Below are positions 10,980 through 22,932 of a stretch of DNA of 64,000 nucleotides, one piece after another (within the stretch, counting starts at the first letter, position 1; each line of letters begins with the position of its first letter). The translations under genes were made by a program, and so were the position numbers. The notes below the pieces were generated by a model. The model saw only the letters and a list, made by a program, of their open reading frames with translations. It searched no databases and was not told where the DNA came from. The stretch comes from Aradus depressus (taxonomy: Eukaryota; Arthropoda; Insecta; Hemiptera; Aradidae). Location: contig OY759220.1 of NCBI GenBank assembly GCA_963662175.1, positions 42,008,136 to 42,072,135 of the forward strand, written 5' to 3'.

Positions 10980-11962
10980 TAGGGTGGTCGTTAATAATGC
11001 AAGGTTCAAATTTTAACGCTCTCACCCAAAAATCTCGATCAACATGATAAAAAAATACGATTGGCATTATTCCGGGCCCATAATAAATGATTTAACCCGT
11101 GCCGGCAGAGGAATCAAATTTTCCGTGTATTTTAAATGGCGTTTAGTGATGTTTCGGGTTTTTGTTCTATAACTATGAAACTGTCTATCGTAAATCTCTG
11201 AAAATTTGTACACTACTATTTTTGAAGTTGCTGAACACGAATATTTCATCAAAAGTTAAGTTTGACAAGTTAAATTAGTCGAAATTCGTTATAGAAATTG
11301 ACATATATTTCAGGTTTTTTGAATATGTAGTTAAAAGGAATTGTATCATTCTTTTGACAGTATTCAATGTTTTGATAATAATCGATGTCATTAATCGATG
11401 TTTTGTTGGTCGATACCCATCCCTACATGTGAGTAACTTTCGAATGGAGCGCGTTCTTCATGAAAATATCGCGTAATCATCGAAAAGCGGTTGAATTTCA
11501 AATTTTCAATTTTCACTCGCATTTTATTATTTAGCATATAATCGACATTTTGAGCTGCAAAATAGAATTCAAATTGAAAAGAAAAAAAAATTATATGAAT
11601 TAGATTTTTTATTCCTCAAAAAATTCGAAAAATATTTTTCGCAAATTCGGAAGCCAATTTTGACAGTTTTGACTTGACCAATATAATTTTTGATGAAATA
11701 TTCGTGTTCAGCAACTTCAAAAATAGTAGTGTACAAATTTTCAGAGATTTACGATAGACAGTTTCATAGTTATAGAACAAAAACCCGAAACATCACTAAA
11801 CGCCATTTAAAATACACGGAAAATTTGATTCCTCTGCCGGCACGGGTTAAATCATTTATTATGGGCCCGGAATAATGCCAATCGCATTTTTTTATCATGT
11901 TGATCGAGATTTTTGGGTGAGAGCGTTACAATTTGAACCTTGCATTATTAACGACCACCCTA
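10980..11962. mobile_element. hAT-type MITE with about 275-bp terminal inverted repeats
   Basis: The outer ends are TAGGGTGGTCGTTAATAATG and its inverse. They fit the hAT pattern YARNG and are flanked by an exact 8-bp duplication ACAAATAC at 10972-10979 and 11963-11970. The arms 10980-11254 and 11687-11962 are near-perfect inverse copies, and each encodes the same 61-codon open frame only because of that symmetry. The 430-bp centre is AT-rich and non-coding. The corresponding place in other units (16470, 27045) is an uninterrupted GACGAATACAAGCG, i.e. the empty site. The insertion lies in the predicted leader intron of psi-B. Confidence 0.88.
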
Positions 11963-12202
11963 ACAAATACAAGCGTCAGAATATCAAGATTATAGTTTTT
12001 TACAGCCAAATCTTCGACTTATATTCACAAATGATAGCATTCAATTTTAAAAAGAAAAATCTAAACGAATTGAACAAGGAACTACCACCAATTTAGAATA
12101 CTGCAACATAAAACACTTTCCATTTTATGTGCATTTATTCAGTATGCATTCAAAGGTTATTGCATTATTTAATAAAAAAGTACAAACATTTAAGGAACTC
12201 AC

Positions 12203-12258
12203 CTTGAAGCTGTTGGTACAATATAACATTCAGAAAGTTGTCACCTTTTTAATTTAAA
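12203..12258 (-). promoter_or_regulatory. psi-B exon-0 block with mutated TATA box
   Basis: A conserved splice-donor context (TTCAAG/GTGAG, donor GT at 12202-12201) ends the predicted 5' non-coding exon. The TATA position (12251-12258) reads TTTAAATT instead of the TATAAATT of copies D, E and F. This is consistent with a decaying promoter in a dead gene copy. Confidence 0.55.
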
Positions 12259-12419
12259 GCTGCTATTCAGCAAATTATGATATACAATTATGACACCGGG
12301 TGGTTTAAATATTAATTAACTATAATAATGGAACAATACCATCAATATTCTTGATAGAAAGACATTTCAAAACATCTGGACGGATATAAGCCTAATTTAT
12401 TATGGATTTTTTTTAGAGT

Positions 12420-12670
12420 GGTTTTCGCACATGTACAACATTACCCGTCCTGTGTGTGTCGGGAGAGCTCGCGATCACAATGAAGCTTAAGTTTGGCCAT
12501 GGAGAGTTGAGGGCGACCATCGGCCAGTCAATATGTTTCCATACAACTGTTGTCAGTCAGAGTTGGGAAAATTGATGGTTTGAGGTGAAACTTAACTTTC
12601 CTAATAGTGAGAATTAGAAGTGAAAAGAGAAGAGACATCTTGTGAGGAAGGAGTCGTCAGGATCGGAAGA
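12420..12670 (-). pseudogene. Relic of a non-LTR retrotransposon ORF2 tail (unit psi-B)
   Basis: Starts with the shared landmark CACATGTACAACATTACCCG and continues through the region corresponding to 48735-49300, where the coding sense is clearer. Here it is truncated after about 140 bp. From about 12560 to 12960 I see no supported feature. Confidence 0.5.
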
Positions 12671-13128
12671 GAAAATTATTGTGATCCACAAGTATTAACT
12701 AATTTATTTATTTAATTTTTTTTTTTTTATGAGTTTAATTTGAGTTTCTAGAATTTAGAAGTTTGTTTCCTATGCTCAAACCTAGTCAATAGTGAATTAA
12801 CAGTTTTTCAAAACTTTCTTGGCTGATCGGACCTTCGACTTTGGTTGAGAACATCCATTAATATATATTAAAATCAGTAATTATGTATCGTTCTCTGTGA
12901 TATGCGATCCGGCATCCCATAGTATTATATTTTAGAAACGTTCAGTTCACAAAGCTGGAAAATCATTTGAAAAATATAAAATTGCGAAAACAGGCGTAAA
13001 CTAAAATGTCACAATATATATTTATATAATAGGAAGATATAATAAAAAAAGATTTGAATTTTATGCATAATCTACATTTATTCGAAAAGCTATAAGAAAC
13101 CCCACATACAATTTCTACCAGAGGCAAA

Positions 13129-15615
13129 TTATGAGGCATAATAATGATTTGAGGGACCATAATTATTCAGGAAATTTGACGGCTGAGAATAGTCATAATC
13201 TTGGGGAAAAATAGGGTTTTCCAGATTTTTGATTCCGTAATAGTTTTTGATGATGTCAGCTGCTTTTTCAGCAACCATCATGGAGGCAACAGCGACACTC
13301 CCTTTGATGTACGTTGGAATTACAGAGTCGTCGACAACTCTCAAACCTTTGATACCCCGCACAATGAGCTGATCCTGAGTGACCACCGATCCCATTCGTA
13401 CGGACGCCAAACCTCGATCAGTTGTGGCCGTATAATACGACACTATACATTTGACAAAATCTGGTGCTCTTGTGCACCTAGGTTGGAGATCTGTCACGAG
13501 TCTCGCAGAATACTTCGACATTGTAGGAGTCTTCATAAACTCAATAATAGTTCGGACTGCTTCAACGAGAATGGTGTTGCCTTCTTCTACTTGAAAAAAA
13601 TTTTCATTAATTAAAAGCGAGTCGTCTACAACTGTACTTGCGAGTGTAATATTTCCGACGCTCTTTGGGATCGTTGTTAATACTCTAACTGTTATTATCT
13701 GCCTGTGTTGTGTAGCTTCGAAATTATAACCGGGGGGATACAAACTGGCAATGCGAACACCGGCATTGGTTGATGGATTTGTTCGGTCAAATGCGTTGAA
13801 CGCAGCTTCAGCTTCTTCTCCTGTAGTAGTCAGTGGTCCTTCCCCACTTCTTGCGAACTCGAGAATACTGGTATTTGTTCTCCATACGTCTGAAGTGATG
13901 GTGAGGGGTTTGTTTATTTCAAAATAAACGTCGACATTTGGACGATTCTGATAAAACTTCCCCACAGGCAGATCACATATTTGAGTGATGCCAAGTCGCT
14001 GCAACTCTTCGCGAGGTCCGATTCCTGACAATACTAGAAGTTGGGGAGACTTTAAGCTACCCTTGGCTAGTATCACTTCCTTATCCGCCCTCACTGCATA
14101 TTTCCTACCATTTCTTATATACTCAACTCCTTCTGCCCTTTTAGTCGTTTTATTTATAATAATCCTTGGAACTTCAATATTTTTGATTATAGTTAGATTT
14201 TTCCTTTTTGCTACAGGATTTAAATACGCCTGCGCTGCGCTCAGCCTTGTGGGACCGTCAAGCATGAGCGGAGTATAACCGATGCCAAACAGTCTTAGCC
14301 CATTGATGTCGATTAGCGGCCACCCGAACTCATTGCCAGCTTTGATGTACTCTTCCCGGAGCAGGGTTCTGTACCTGGGATACCGTACCGTAATCGGACC
14401 ATTGGTTCCATGGTAAGGTGATCTGTCCAGAGGTTGAATTTTATAGTTTTCCATCTTAATAAAGTATGGAAGAACGCTTTTCCAACTCCAGTCGGTAAAG
14501 CCCTCCTTCGCCCAGTTGTCGTAATCCTCTGGGGCTCCACGATTGTAGACCATAGGCCCGACTGCAGTTTCTCCTCCAAGTCTTCTTCCAAATGGGATGC
14601 CGCATCTCCCGCCATTAGCTGTCGACAATACATATTATGTTATTACAGGTATATCAAAGTGGCGAAAGGATCTATTGTATCCCCTCCACCATCCCTGTAT
14701 TTGTAAAGAGTATCTCCATCCCCTCCCCCATCCCTGTATTTGTAAAGAGTATCTCCATCCCCTCCCCCATCCCTGTATTTCTAAAGAGTATCTCCATCCC
14801 GTCCCCCATCCCTGTATTTCTAAAGAGCATCTCCATCCCCTCCCCCATCCCTGTATTTGTAAAGAGTATCTCCATCCCCTCCCCCATCCCTGTATTTGTA
14901 AAGAGTATCTCCATCCCCTCCCCCATCCCTGTATTTCTAAAGAGCATCTCCATCCCCTCCCCCATCCCTGTATTTCTAAAGAGTATCTCCATCCCCTCCA
15001 CCATACCTGCATTTCTAAAGAGTATCTCCATCCCCTCCACCATCCCTGTATTTCTAAAGAGCATCTCTACCCCCTCCAGCATCCCTCCCAAACGATGCCA
15101 CTGTTAGTATATGTAAATTAGGCTAACAACACTCCTACTAGCATTCCATTAAAATAATGTAATAATTACCCAGACATGCTCTGCGTTGCGGAACCGCTCC
15201 ATCGGTATTATCATTTGTCGTATTGTATCTGTAGATCAACGGATTGTCAGATATAACTGTTTCGTCTCCATATTCTGTGATCAGCAAAACGTTTAAAGAT
15301 GGAATTTCAGACAGTCTGTTGGCCAGAACGCATCCTGTAAAAAAATATAATAACGTTATTTTGACAATTTTCACTATTTCTTACTTAATACAGATTATGT
15401 TTATGTAACATTTAAAACATAAAGAATGAATAAATGTTATTTAAAATTCTATATAATTTCACCTGAAGCTGTTCCACCAAGAATAATTATATCGTAGGAG
15501 CTTGCAACTTGATTCTGCGGAGCGTCAGGTATTGGTGCATTTGGGTAGAGGTCATTTGAAAAAAACTTTGATACGTAGAAAATGAACGCCGATATGAACC
15601 TGGAGAAAGCTCCAT
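13129..15615 (-). pseudogene. GMC-family protein, copy C: intact exons 2-3, frameshifted exon 1
   Basis: Exons are 15615-15463 (153 nt), 15334-15170 (165) and 14618-13129 (1490). Exons 2 and 3 are fully open and would give a protein of 603 residues with the family features: Arg509 for the catalytic His, Ser for the second catalytic residue, signature 2 intact (SLKSPQLLVLSGIG). Exon 1 has lost four bases within codons 3-5 (GAGCTTTCTCC where D and E have GAGCTGACTTTCTCC). The ATG then reads into a stop near 15487. In the correct frame a TGA lies upstream, and no AUG was seen. Either it is a very young pseudogene, or translation starts elsewhere, or the deletion is a polymorphism or assembly error. 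Poly(A) signal at 13077-13082. Intron 2 carries the minisatellite at 14693-15085. Promoter block at 16693-16751. Confidence 0.85.
14693..15085. repeat. 39-bp minisatellite, about ten copies, inside intron 2 of copy C
   Basis: The unit CCCTGTATTTGTAAAGAG plus TATCTCCATCCCCTCCCCCAT repeats every 39 bases (unit starts at about 14701, 14740, 14779 and so on to 15052). Because 39 is divisible by three and the unit has no stop, long open frames appear on both strands; these are not genes. The same intron in D (about 25015-25060) and E (about 33970-34005) holds only about one unit, so the expansion is specific to copy C. Confidence 0.95.
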
Positions 15616-15627
15616 TTTGACACAATC

Positions 15628-15930
15628 TGGAACACCGTCACAACTTTGTAAGTACAGTGTATAAAGCGAAATAGTACTCAATGAAGCGGGGAGGAGGGAT
15701 GGGGGTATACTCAACGAAACTGTTTGTATAGGATAGTTCCAACTTTGTAACACCTCGTCACGATTATCCTGTTATTTTTGGAACGTACTTTAAACAGTTA
15801 TTTGAAACGGCTAGAACTCCCTGTTATCCGGATCCTATAATGGCAGTTACTCCAATAAAGAACCTGTAACCCTCTACTACACTACAAACTGTGGAACACT
15901 ATCATCACACAAACAGTCATGAGTCACAAT
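15628..15930 (-). promoter_or_regulatory. Conserved leader block upstream of coding exon 1 (copy C)
   Basis: The sequence ending in an acceptor-like CAG directly before the ATG context, and a landmark TTATCCGGATCC about 210 bp further upstream, are shared with D (about 26285-26560), E (about 34900-35130) and, in part, psi-B (10300). The open frames that extend codon 1 upstream in C, D and E are not kept in A, so I treat this as leader intron rather than extra coding sequence. Confidence 0.45.
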
Positions 15931-16692
15931 TTTATTATAATGTTATTATATTTCTTTCTCATCCCAAATTTAAAATTGCTACACAAATCCTAAGCGATTT
16001 ATATCACTTATCTAAGTTATGAAACTTTTTGAAAATTTATATTTGAATCTTTATAAAGCTTTGAATTTACATACGACATTTTGTTTCAATATGTTTATTA
16101 TAACATCAGTTATTAGTTTTTTTGTGCTAAAGCTCCCCACTAATCCCCCCTTCACTTCAGCCAATTCGGTTGGCCAATTACATAACTTCCCCTATACGTC
16201 TAATAGCTGGGGAAGGAATAAGAAAGAAACAGAAACCTACCGCTGATGTGGTCGGCGTTTCTCTCTGTTTCTCGAGATGTAATCTTTGAGGACAAATATG
16301 ATTGAAATCAACAAACCCCGAAATTATGAAAAAAATTAGGTCAGACTGAGGGATTGTGTCATGAGTTTGAATAGGATAGAAAGTCTAGCATCTAGGAAAG
16401 TTATGGAAATTCCAGAATTATGAGATAGAACATATAACGCAAAAAGGTAACGAAACGTGACGAATACAAGCGTCAGAATATCAAGATTATCGTTTTTTAC
16501 AGCCACATCTTCGACTTATATTCACAAATTATAGCATTCAATTTTAAAAAGAAAAATCTAAGCAAATTGAACAAGCGACTGCACCAGTTTAGAATACTGC
16601 AACAACATAAACACTTTCTAACTTAGGTGCATTCATTCAGTATCCACTCAATTGTTATTGAATTATTTATTGTAATTATGTAAGGAACTCAC
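15931..16692. other. Predicted leader intron of copy C, repeat-rich
   Basis: No gene. It holds a copy of the dispersed repeat (about 16120-16215) and the block GATAGAAAGTCTAGCATCTA (16374), which recurs at 10884, 26955 (variant), 35938 and 48170 (variant) in the other units. It is evidence that the units arose by segmental duplication. Confidence 0.6.
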
Positions 16693-16751
16693 CTTGAAGC
16701 TGTTGGTACAATATAACTTTCAGAACGTTGCTGTTACCCTTCTTTTTTATA
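16693..16751 (-). promoter_or_regulatory. Copy C promoter and 5' non-coding exon (predicted)
   Basis: A splice donor TTCAAG/GTGAGT ends the exon at 16693. A TATA box (TATAAAAA on the minus strand) lies at 16744-16751. Transcription would start about 25-30 bases downstream, giving a leader exon of roughly 25-35 nt that splices about 1.07 kb to the CAG before coding exon 1. The block is conserved in five units. Confidence 0.6.
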
Positions 16752-16929
16752 GCTGCCTGTAATCAGGCAAATTTTCACCAAATTATGATATAGAATTGTG
16801 ACATTTTTTCTGGTGGCTTAAATATTAATGAACTACAATAATAGAACAATGCCAAATTGTATCAATATTTTTGATAGAAAGACATTTCAAAACACCTGGA
16901 CGGATATGGGCCTATTTTATTAGGCAATT

Positions 16930-17525
16930 TTTTAGAGTGTTCTTGCACATGTACAATATCACCCGTCCTGTGAGTGTCGAGAGAGCTGGGGGTATCACAA
17001 TGGAGCTTAAGTGTGGCTATGGAGGGTTGGGATTTATTTTAATCGGCGTTCGTCCCTCCATTCGCTCCGCCAGGAGACCAGAAACCGGAGGAACAATGAG
17101 TTGGCGGTCTTCAACAACTGCCGTAGTCCCAGTTCCAGGTATGATGCGGTCTCGCGCAATCAAATTCCACTCTGGGGGACATTCGAGGGCTACAATTTCT
17201 CTAGCCCCGTATGAAATGTTCCTCTTGGAGAATAAGAGTTTTGGATTTAAAATATCCGTGACTGATAATAGCTGTGACATCCAGTGGTCAGGCTATACCC
17301 ATGTAGAGTCAAGGAGTAATGTATGTGTACATCGTTCGGCTATCCGAACTTCGTGACCATATTTGCTGCCAAGTTCCCACTAACCATTTGTGGACAATTT
17401 TCTTGCAACGCTGTGGCGTGGACCGGCTGCGCATCTCTTACTTCAGGACTAGGCGTAAGGGCTCAACAATGCGCCCTAGGCATATTGCGTCTACATAAGT
17501 AAAAGGTAAACAGAACTATCCTATT
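16930..17525 (-). pseudogene. Relic of a non-LTR retrotransposon ORF2 tail (unit C)
   Basis: The minus-strand frame 17280-17017 contains a stretch beginning EIVALECPPEWNLIARDRII. It resembles the ETVEHV.ECP.(F/Y)...R tail that closes ORF2 of R1/Jockey-type retrotransposons. The frame is broken before and after. It is co-linear with 12420, 27595, 37105 and 48735, always upstream of a GMC copy. Confidence 0.55.
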
Positions 17526-17532
17526 GGGGGAA

Positions 17533-18130
17533 GGGGGAATGAAATGAAATGAAAAAACAATTTTTATTCTGGGACATACGTCCCCTAAGAATAACAGCAT
17601 AAGAGATAAACAAAAGAGATACCAGTATCAAACAAGTTGAATAAAAGATAACAAATAAGGGAGTATAGCAACTAAAGAAACAAAAGCAGTTAGAAATAAG
17701 GATAAACAAATCATATTAAAATAAATGAGGAACAGTGTTAGAATTATAAAGTAAAAAAATAATAGCAAAAGTAAATATAAATGACAGAAAGGGTCACTGA
17801 GAGAGAGAGAGAAAAATTAAAAAATAAAATAAATAAATATAATATGTGTCATACACTCAGGTACATACATTAAATTACAGATATATATCCAAAATCCAGA
17901 ATATCACACACCTATACATTATTCTGCTTGGAATTTAAAGAAATGAGTGAAAAGAAAAAAAGGAATGATTACTTCTAAAATAAAATATGTAGTGACTAAA
18001 CACATAGTGACCAAACATATAGTGACAAGTTATATAGTGCCTAAACATATAGTGACCCTACATGTGATCCAACTGGGATGATGAAACTGAAGAGTAACAT
18101 CAGTCCAGCTATAGACTGGGAGACTCAAGC
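17533..18130 (-). mobile_element. About 600-bp insertion in unit C, retroposon-like
   Basis: Compared with unit D (28185-28240), where CTATTGGGG runs directly into GCACCTGAAGCGCAGTCG, unit C has about 600 extra bases. They begin with a (GAAAT)n-like tail and TTCTGGGACATACGTCCC. On the minus strand this would be a 3' end with a simple-repeat tail, as in a LINE or SINE. No coding frame; family not recognised. Confidence 0.45.
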
Positions 18131-18371
18131 ACCTGAAGCGCAGTCGTTGAGACAGTTTCATAGGCTCTTGTGACCCAGTGTTGTCCTCTGGGCTTGTAGT
18201 AGAATCATGCGCTGATGCTTGGTGGGGTGATGACACCAGCAAAGTAGGCGAGGAGCCCCACCGCGCGGTGTAGCGGCTAAGGGAATGGATAAGGACCATT
18301 GTGAGGCCATATTCTCCCAACATTCAAAATAAATTTTCATTTGGAAATAAATTAAGGAAGGTAGATAGTTA

Positions 18372-18575
18372 TTATGACTCATGCCCGGGCTCTTTCGTTA
18401 CTCTGGCGGACATGATGGACGCTACTCTGGGATTTCTAAATTGTAGCCTAACCTAAATTTTTATTCTCCTAGGGTAGGGGTCTATAACGAGTACCTGACA
18501 TCGTACAGGTCCTATTCGAAGGACGGCTTGCTCAAGTATTTTTCACCTCCCAGATAAAAAACCTAAAGTCCTCGG
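18372..18575 (-). repeat. SINE-1 copy, 5' head truncated
   Basis: Minus-strand SINE-1 from the tail motif ATGACTCATGCCCGGGC through CGTACAGG and GAAGGACGGC to the body end near CTCGGGGG. The tRNA-like head is missing. About 40 bases are deleted near the tail. Confidence 0.8.
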
Positions 18576-19110
18576 GGGAAAGTTGTAAAAAAGAACTTTC
18601 TAATTACAAATTTTTTATTCTCGTTTATTTCTTATTGATCCTTGAATTCCCTGCTAAGCAACCTACTTAGGAATAGGGCTGTACGATTAGTAATGGGAGA
18701 ACATAGGGTAATATGAAATGACCGTTATCTGTTCTATTTCCTTGATATACGTATAAGTTAACGGAGAATAGAACATATATAAAATGAGATGGAGCCATAT
18801 TTATTCCGAGAATGACTATGACGGTCTTTGGTATGTTATGTAGCCTTTGTATGTGGATTGAAGTAAGGAAGGCCTTTTTATACAACATTCGTTTCTTTTC
18901 GCTTATTTTTCTTCTTTACATCTCGCAAGATCTATGAATTTTCCTCCGTGGAATCGGAAACGATCACAGCAATGCTAAAGAATAGGACCAAGGATTTTTA
19001 CTTGAAGGACCCTTCAATGTGACATAAGAGTGACATGTGCAGTACCGTGAGGGCCATACTATCTGTCACATTTCAAGGAAATACTTTTGGAAAATATTCT
19101 GGACATAGTT
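18576..19110. other. Duplicated 3'-side unit sequence, no gene
   Basis: 18670-18800 resembles 37440-37560 (landmark AAAATGAGATGGAGC). 18830-18970 resembles 28520-28620. These are parts of the GMC tandem unit. Short open frames here are not supported. Confidence 0.5.
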
Positions 19111-19114
19111 ACAA

Positions 19115-19260
19115 GAGCTAAAAGAAATATATTCCTTGGTTGGCAGGCGGATATAGTGGACTTACTTGTTAAGTAAGTAATACATAGATATCAGTCCAAC
19201 AATATATTTTATTTCTACCACAACTAGTGTTGGCAATCAACTGGCATCCTAAGTTAGAGA
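19115..19260. repeat. Penelope-like terminal repeat fragment
   Basis: Matches the left end of the element at 28771-30002 (GGCAGGCGGATATAGTGGAC, then ATACCACAACTAGTG and GGCAA.CAACTGGCAT). Only the terminal part is present. Confidence 0.55.
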
Positions 19261-19311
19261 TCGGAACATACATAAACTAAAAATAAAATAAATCAATAAT
19301 TGATAATAGGA

Positions 19312-20320
19312 AATACAGAGTCGCAGACAACTCTCAAACCTTTGATGCCCCGTTCGAAAGCTGATCTTGTTTTTGATGTGGTGTTTGAATATATATATGT
19401 AGGTCGACTCAATGAATATGTTCTATAACAGGAATATTCTGATTGACAGAAAAAATGTTAAAATTTAAAAAAAAGTAAGTTATAGATACAGATGATGGGA
19501 AGGCTTAATTGTTATATTTTGGAGTGATGCTACTACATACTGGTATCATTGTGTGTGTACATGAAAATAATGTCTTAGCGTCTTCGTAGTTTTCTTTGTT
19601 TCACAATGTACAGCCTAATTCTGAGTGTGACTTTCTTATACCCAGTTATACCAGTAAGAAATGAACTAAGAGGGGGAAGGGAAAGGGAGAGTTATCTGTA
19701 AAAAGGTGGTTGGTATAACAATGTCCTGTAATGGCCAGATCACATAAATATATATGTATATATAAATATATTTGTTTTCTCTATTTTTTATCCTTTTTAA
19801 TTAAAAATACCAATAATAAAACCATTTTCCAACTGTAAAAATTAAATGGTCTGTCATCTAGAATTTTTCTAGCACCAACCGAATCTGTATTTATTAAGTA
19901 AAATAAGTGTTTTAATTACCCCGACATGTTTTGCGAAGTGAAACCGCTCCAGTGATATAATCAGCTGTCGAATTCAGTGCGTAGATCAGTGGAATGTCTG
20001 ATATAACTTTTTCGTCTCCATATTCGGCGAGTAGCAAAACTTCGAAACATGGAATTTCAGACAGTCTGTTGGCCAGACGCATCCTGTAAAAGATATATTC
20101 ACATTATTTTAGCCATTTTCACTATTTGTTACTAAATACAGATTATGTTTATATAACACTCAAATCATAATAACAGAAAATATTATTTTAAATGTTATAA
20201 AATTTTACCTGGAGCTGTCTCACCAACAATTTTCCGTAGGATTCAGCAACTAAATTCTGCGAAATATTATGTTAGTACTTATGAATTTGGAAATAGCTAT
20301 ATTGCCGATAGTCGCAATTT
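19312..20320 (-). pseudogene. psi-2: GMC relic with exons 1, 2 and a scrap of exon 3
   Basis: 19312-19372 matches about 60 bp of exon 3 (CAACTCTCAAACCTTTGATG). 19917-20087 is exon 2 with a lost base (GGCCAGACGCATCC) that breaks the frame. 20205-20320 is a badly deleted exon 1 with an intact donor context (TTTTACCTGGAGC). Intron-2 sequence of the A type (CCAATAATAAAACCATTT) lies at 19808-19885. Most of exon 3 is gone, and a MITE piece occupies 19630-19745. Clearly dead. Confidence 0.85.
19630..19745. mobile_element. MITE fragment, family of 22933-23143
   Basis: Right half of the MITE: CCAGTTATACCAGTAAGAAATG, a G-rich middle and the terminal GTTGGTATAACAATGTCCTG then TAATGGCCAG. It interrupts psi-2. 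Confidence 0.7.
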
Positions 20321-20639
20321 CGTATTTGATAAAGCGAAATAACATTCAATGTAGTAGGTCCCCCGAAATGTTCCTTTTTTATTTTTCGAAAGCAAGAAGA
20401 AATTGCAACATCTAAGAAAATAATTTAATCTTCATATTAACTGCTACAATCCTGGGCATGTCTACCAACCTGTAGGTAGCTAGGTCATAAATAACAGTTT
20501 TTTGTTCTTCTGAAAAGGTACAAAGACTTACGATATTTCTAATATAGCTGTCATTCCATTACCGTCCATCTGAGGCTCTGATCTTTCAGTCCTTCAATTT
20601 AGACATCTTGAATTATTTGAATCATTATCACTCAATTTT

Positions 20640-20760
20640 AATTAATAAAGAGGGGATTTGAAAGCGGTTCTTCATAAGATATATGGATTCGAAACCCGGC
20701 CGAGTCCCTTACGTTTTTTATTTAGGAGGTAAAAAGCCTCGAGCATGCCGTCCTTCACAT
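20640..20760 (+). repeat. SINE-1 head/body fragment
   Basis: GATTCGAAACCCGGCCGAG (B box and following body) through GCATGCCGTCCTTC, then cut off. A further short minus-strand scrap (CCGAAGGACGGCGTGCTCAAG) lies at about 20970. Confidence 0.65.
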
Positions 20761-22932
20761 GTGACATCCTAATATTTAAATGTCTAATTAATACAAGTGA
20801 GTAATTAATGCAAAAGTCCCACCTCAAATTACTAACTGAGATCAACAGTAGGAAGGTTATAGCACTGCTGCCTTCAAGACACTTCCGAGATAGAACATTC
20901 CAAGCTCAAATGAAATTACGAATAGTCAGGTTCCATGTGTTAATGTAATTTACTAATATAATAATGATCCGAAGGACGGCGTGCTCAAGTATAATATTTA
21001 ATAACGATATGTCAAGAGAATGTGATATTTTTTTTTATGACTAATGTTCCTGAAACTAAAATATGTTATACAATCTATTTAATCTGAAACGTGTTTCAAA
21101 TTATTTATCCAGTTGACTTGTTGGTATTGTCATAAGACAACAGTTTTCTTCTAATAACAAATAAAAAAATGTTTTCTTAAAAGTTTTGTTATTCGTTAAT
21201 CTATATACATATATAAAATCCAAACTAATTTTTTCTGTTACCAAACAACTCAGGAGTAGTAATATTTATTTGCTTATAAATTATATACATCAATATATCG
21301 ATAATAACTCGATTAAGATCAATTAAAATTTTTTTTTTTTTTGCCCTTATGGTCAATGCATATCAGACGTGACACTAATGAGTTACGAATATGACAAGGG
21401 GGAATTAAATAAGTTAATTTAAGAATTTTGCAAGAGGGAACTAAATAATTTTACAAGTGAAGATATAGTTACGATTAAAATTAGAGTAACTATGAGACTA
21501 TATAATTTGTAGAAATAAAATTAAAAAGAGCTAAGGAGGATCTCAATATTCCTAACTCTACTAATTATGAGTCTGATATCGGTTTGTAGGGGGACTCGAT
21601 GGGATATTAAGGTATGAAATAGCTGGTCTCTGTGGAGGGCAGTCTACCATCTTACTAACCAACTGTATAAGTGATAAGCAATGAACAGTTTGGCACAGAG
21701 TGTGTATACATTATGTATAATACATTTCTCTTCTGTTACATAGTGTGATGAGCAGTTTCGTCGAAGAACCAACGAACTGTAGACATGTTAAATTATAATT
21801 CCAAAATCTACAAAGAAGCCCAGGAAACTGTTGAAGAAGAAGAAAAAGTAGTGCTAATTTCGTTATAATTCGATAGATGTGTATTATTCTATTGATGACT
21901 GTTAGTAAAACTGACTTTTAGTGAATATTAAAGTTTTATATTATTGTAATTGTTTTACTGTAAGTTAAATAACAAATATTAGAGTTTAATATTATCGTAA
22001 TTACTATACCTGTATGTAAAATAACAAATACTAAAGTAATGTTATTGTGATAACTATGATTGTAAGTAAAATACCAAATAATTATGTTTGATATTATTGT
22101 GATTGTTAAGACTGTTACTTAAATACCAACGAAAAGTTTATAAGAAAAAAGTTATATCTTTGATACTTATTTCTATTTTTTCCTGATTATTCAATAATAA
22201 AAAAATATATATCTACCCTGCTGTATTTTTGAATTTAATTTTTTGGGCTACTTTTTGGATTAGTTTGTGATATTCACCGCTGGGTTACGCTACGTTTTAC
22301 TCACCCATCTGGCAAATCTGACCATTTTCGCGATGATGTCTGTCTGTACGTATCTGATTGAAACGTTGTGAGCTCTCTACCGCAAGAGCAGCTATGCAGC
22401 AATGAACTTGGACATTTGGAATGAAGGGGTCACATGTTCTAACTTAGATCTTAAAATTGAGACCACTTTCCACTGGGACCTTACTACAATTTACAGATAA
22501 AGCTTACGTTTATGACCTAATCAAAACTCTTTTACGAGTTATAGTAGGTAGTAGAGGAAATACATAATTTAAATTAAATATGATTTTTCACAGGTCCGTC
22601 CGGTTTTCGAGATAGATGCCGAAAACCATCTTGACATGTAGTTTTGAAACAAATATTTTTAGACGTTTCCTTGATTTACCCGAAAACGGTTAGTCCTATC
22701 GGAAAATTGATTCTAACCAAAATTGTTCTTTATAACATTTCCAATCGCTAATAAGCCCTTAGATTTAAGATAGGATCAATATGACAAATGGTATAGCGCC
22801 CCGAAGAATGTAAACTATATGTCTATAAAGAATATAAAGTAATTTTTAAATCATAATTCATAGCAACGAACTTTAAAATATGGATTATTTATTAGTAGTT
22901 TTTGTTTAAAAAATTAAGAAAAATAATAAGAA
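20761..22932. other. Long intergenic stretch without genes
   Basis: 20761-20900 is the A-type flank also found at 2930-3173. 21925-22130 is a degenerate tandem repeat (about four copies of a 55-65-bp unit around TATTATTGTAATTGT / AAATACCAA). About 22290-22760 resembles 51790-52200 (TCGCGATGATGTCTGTCTG). I see no coding region in the rest. Confidence 0.5.

Noticed and set aside
11067..11875. Two identical 61-residue frames, one on each strand
   Set aside because: They are the two arms of a hAT MITE inverted repeat, not a duplicated gene.
14597..15121. Frames of 125-174 codons on both strands with a repeated 13-residue unit
   Set aside because: They are produced by a 39-bp minisatellite whose length is a multiple of three; they lie in an intron of copy C and are absent in the other copies.
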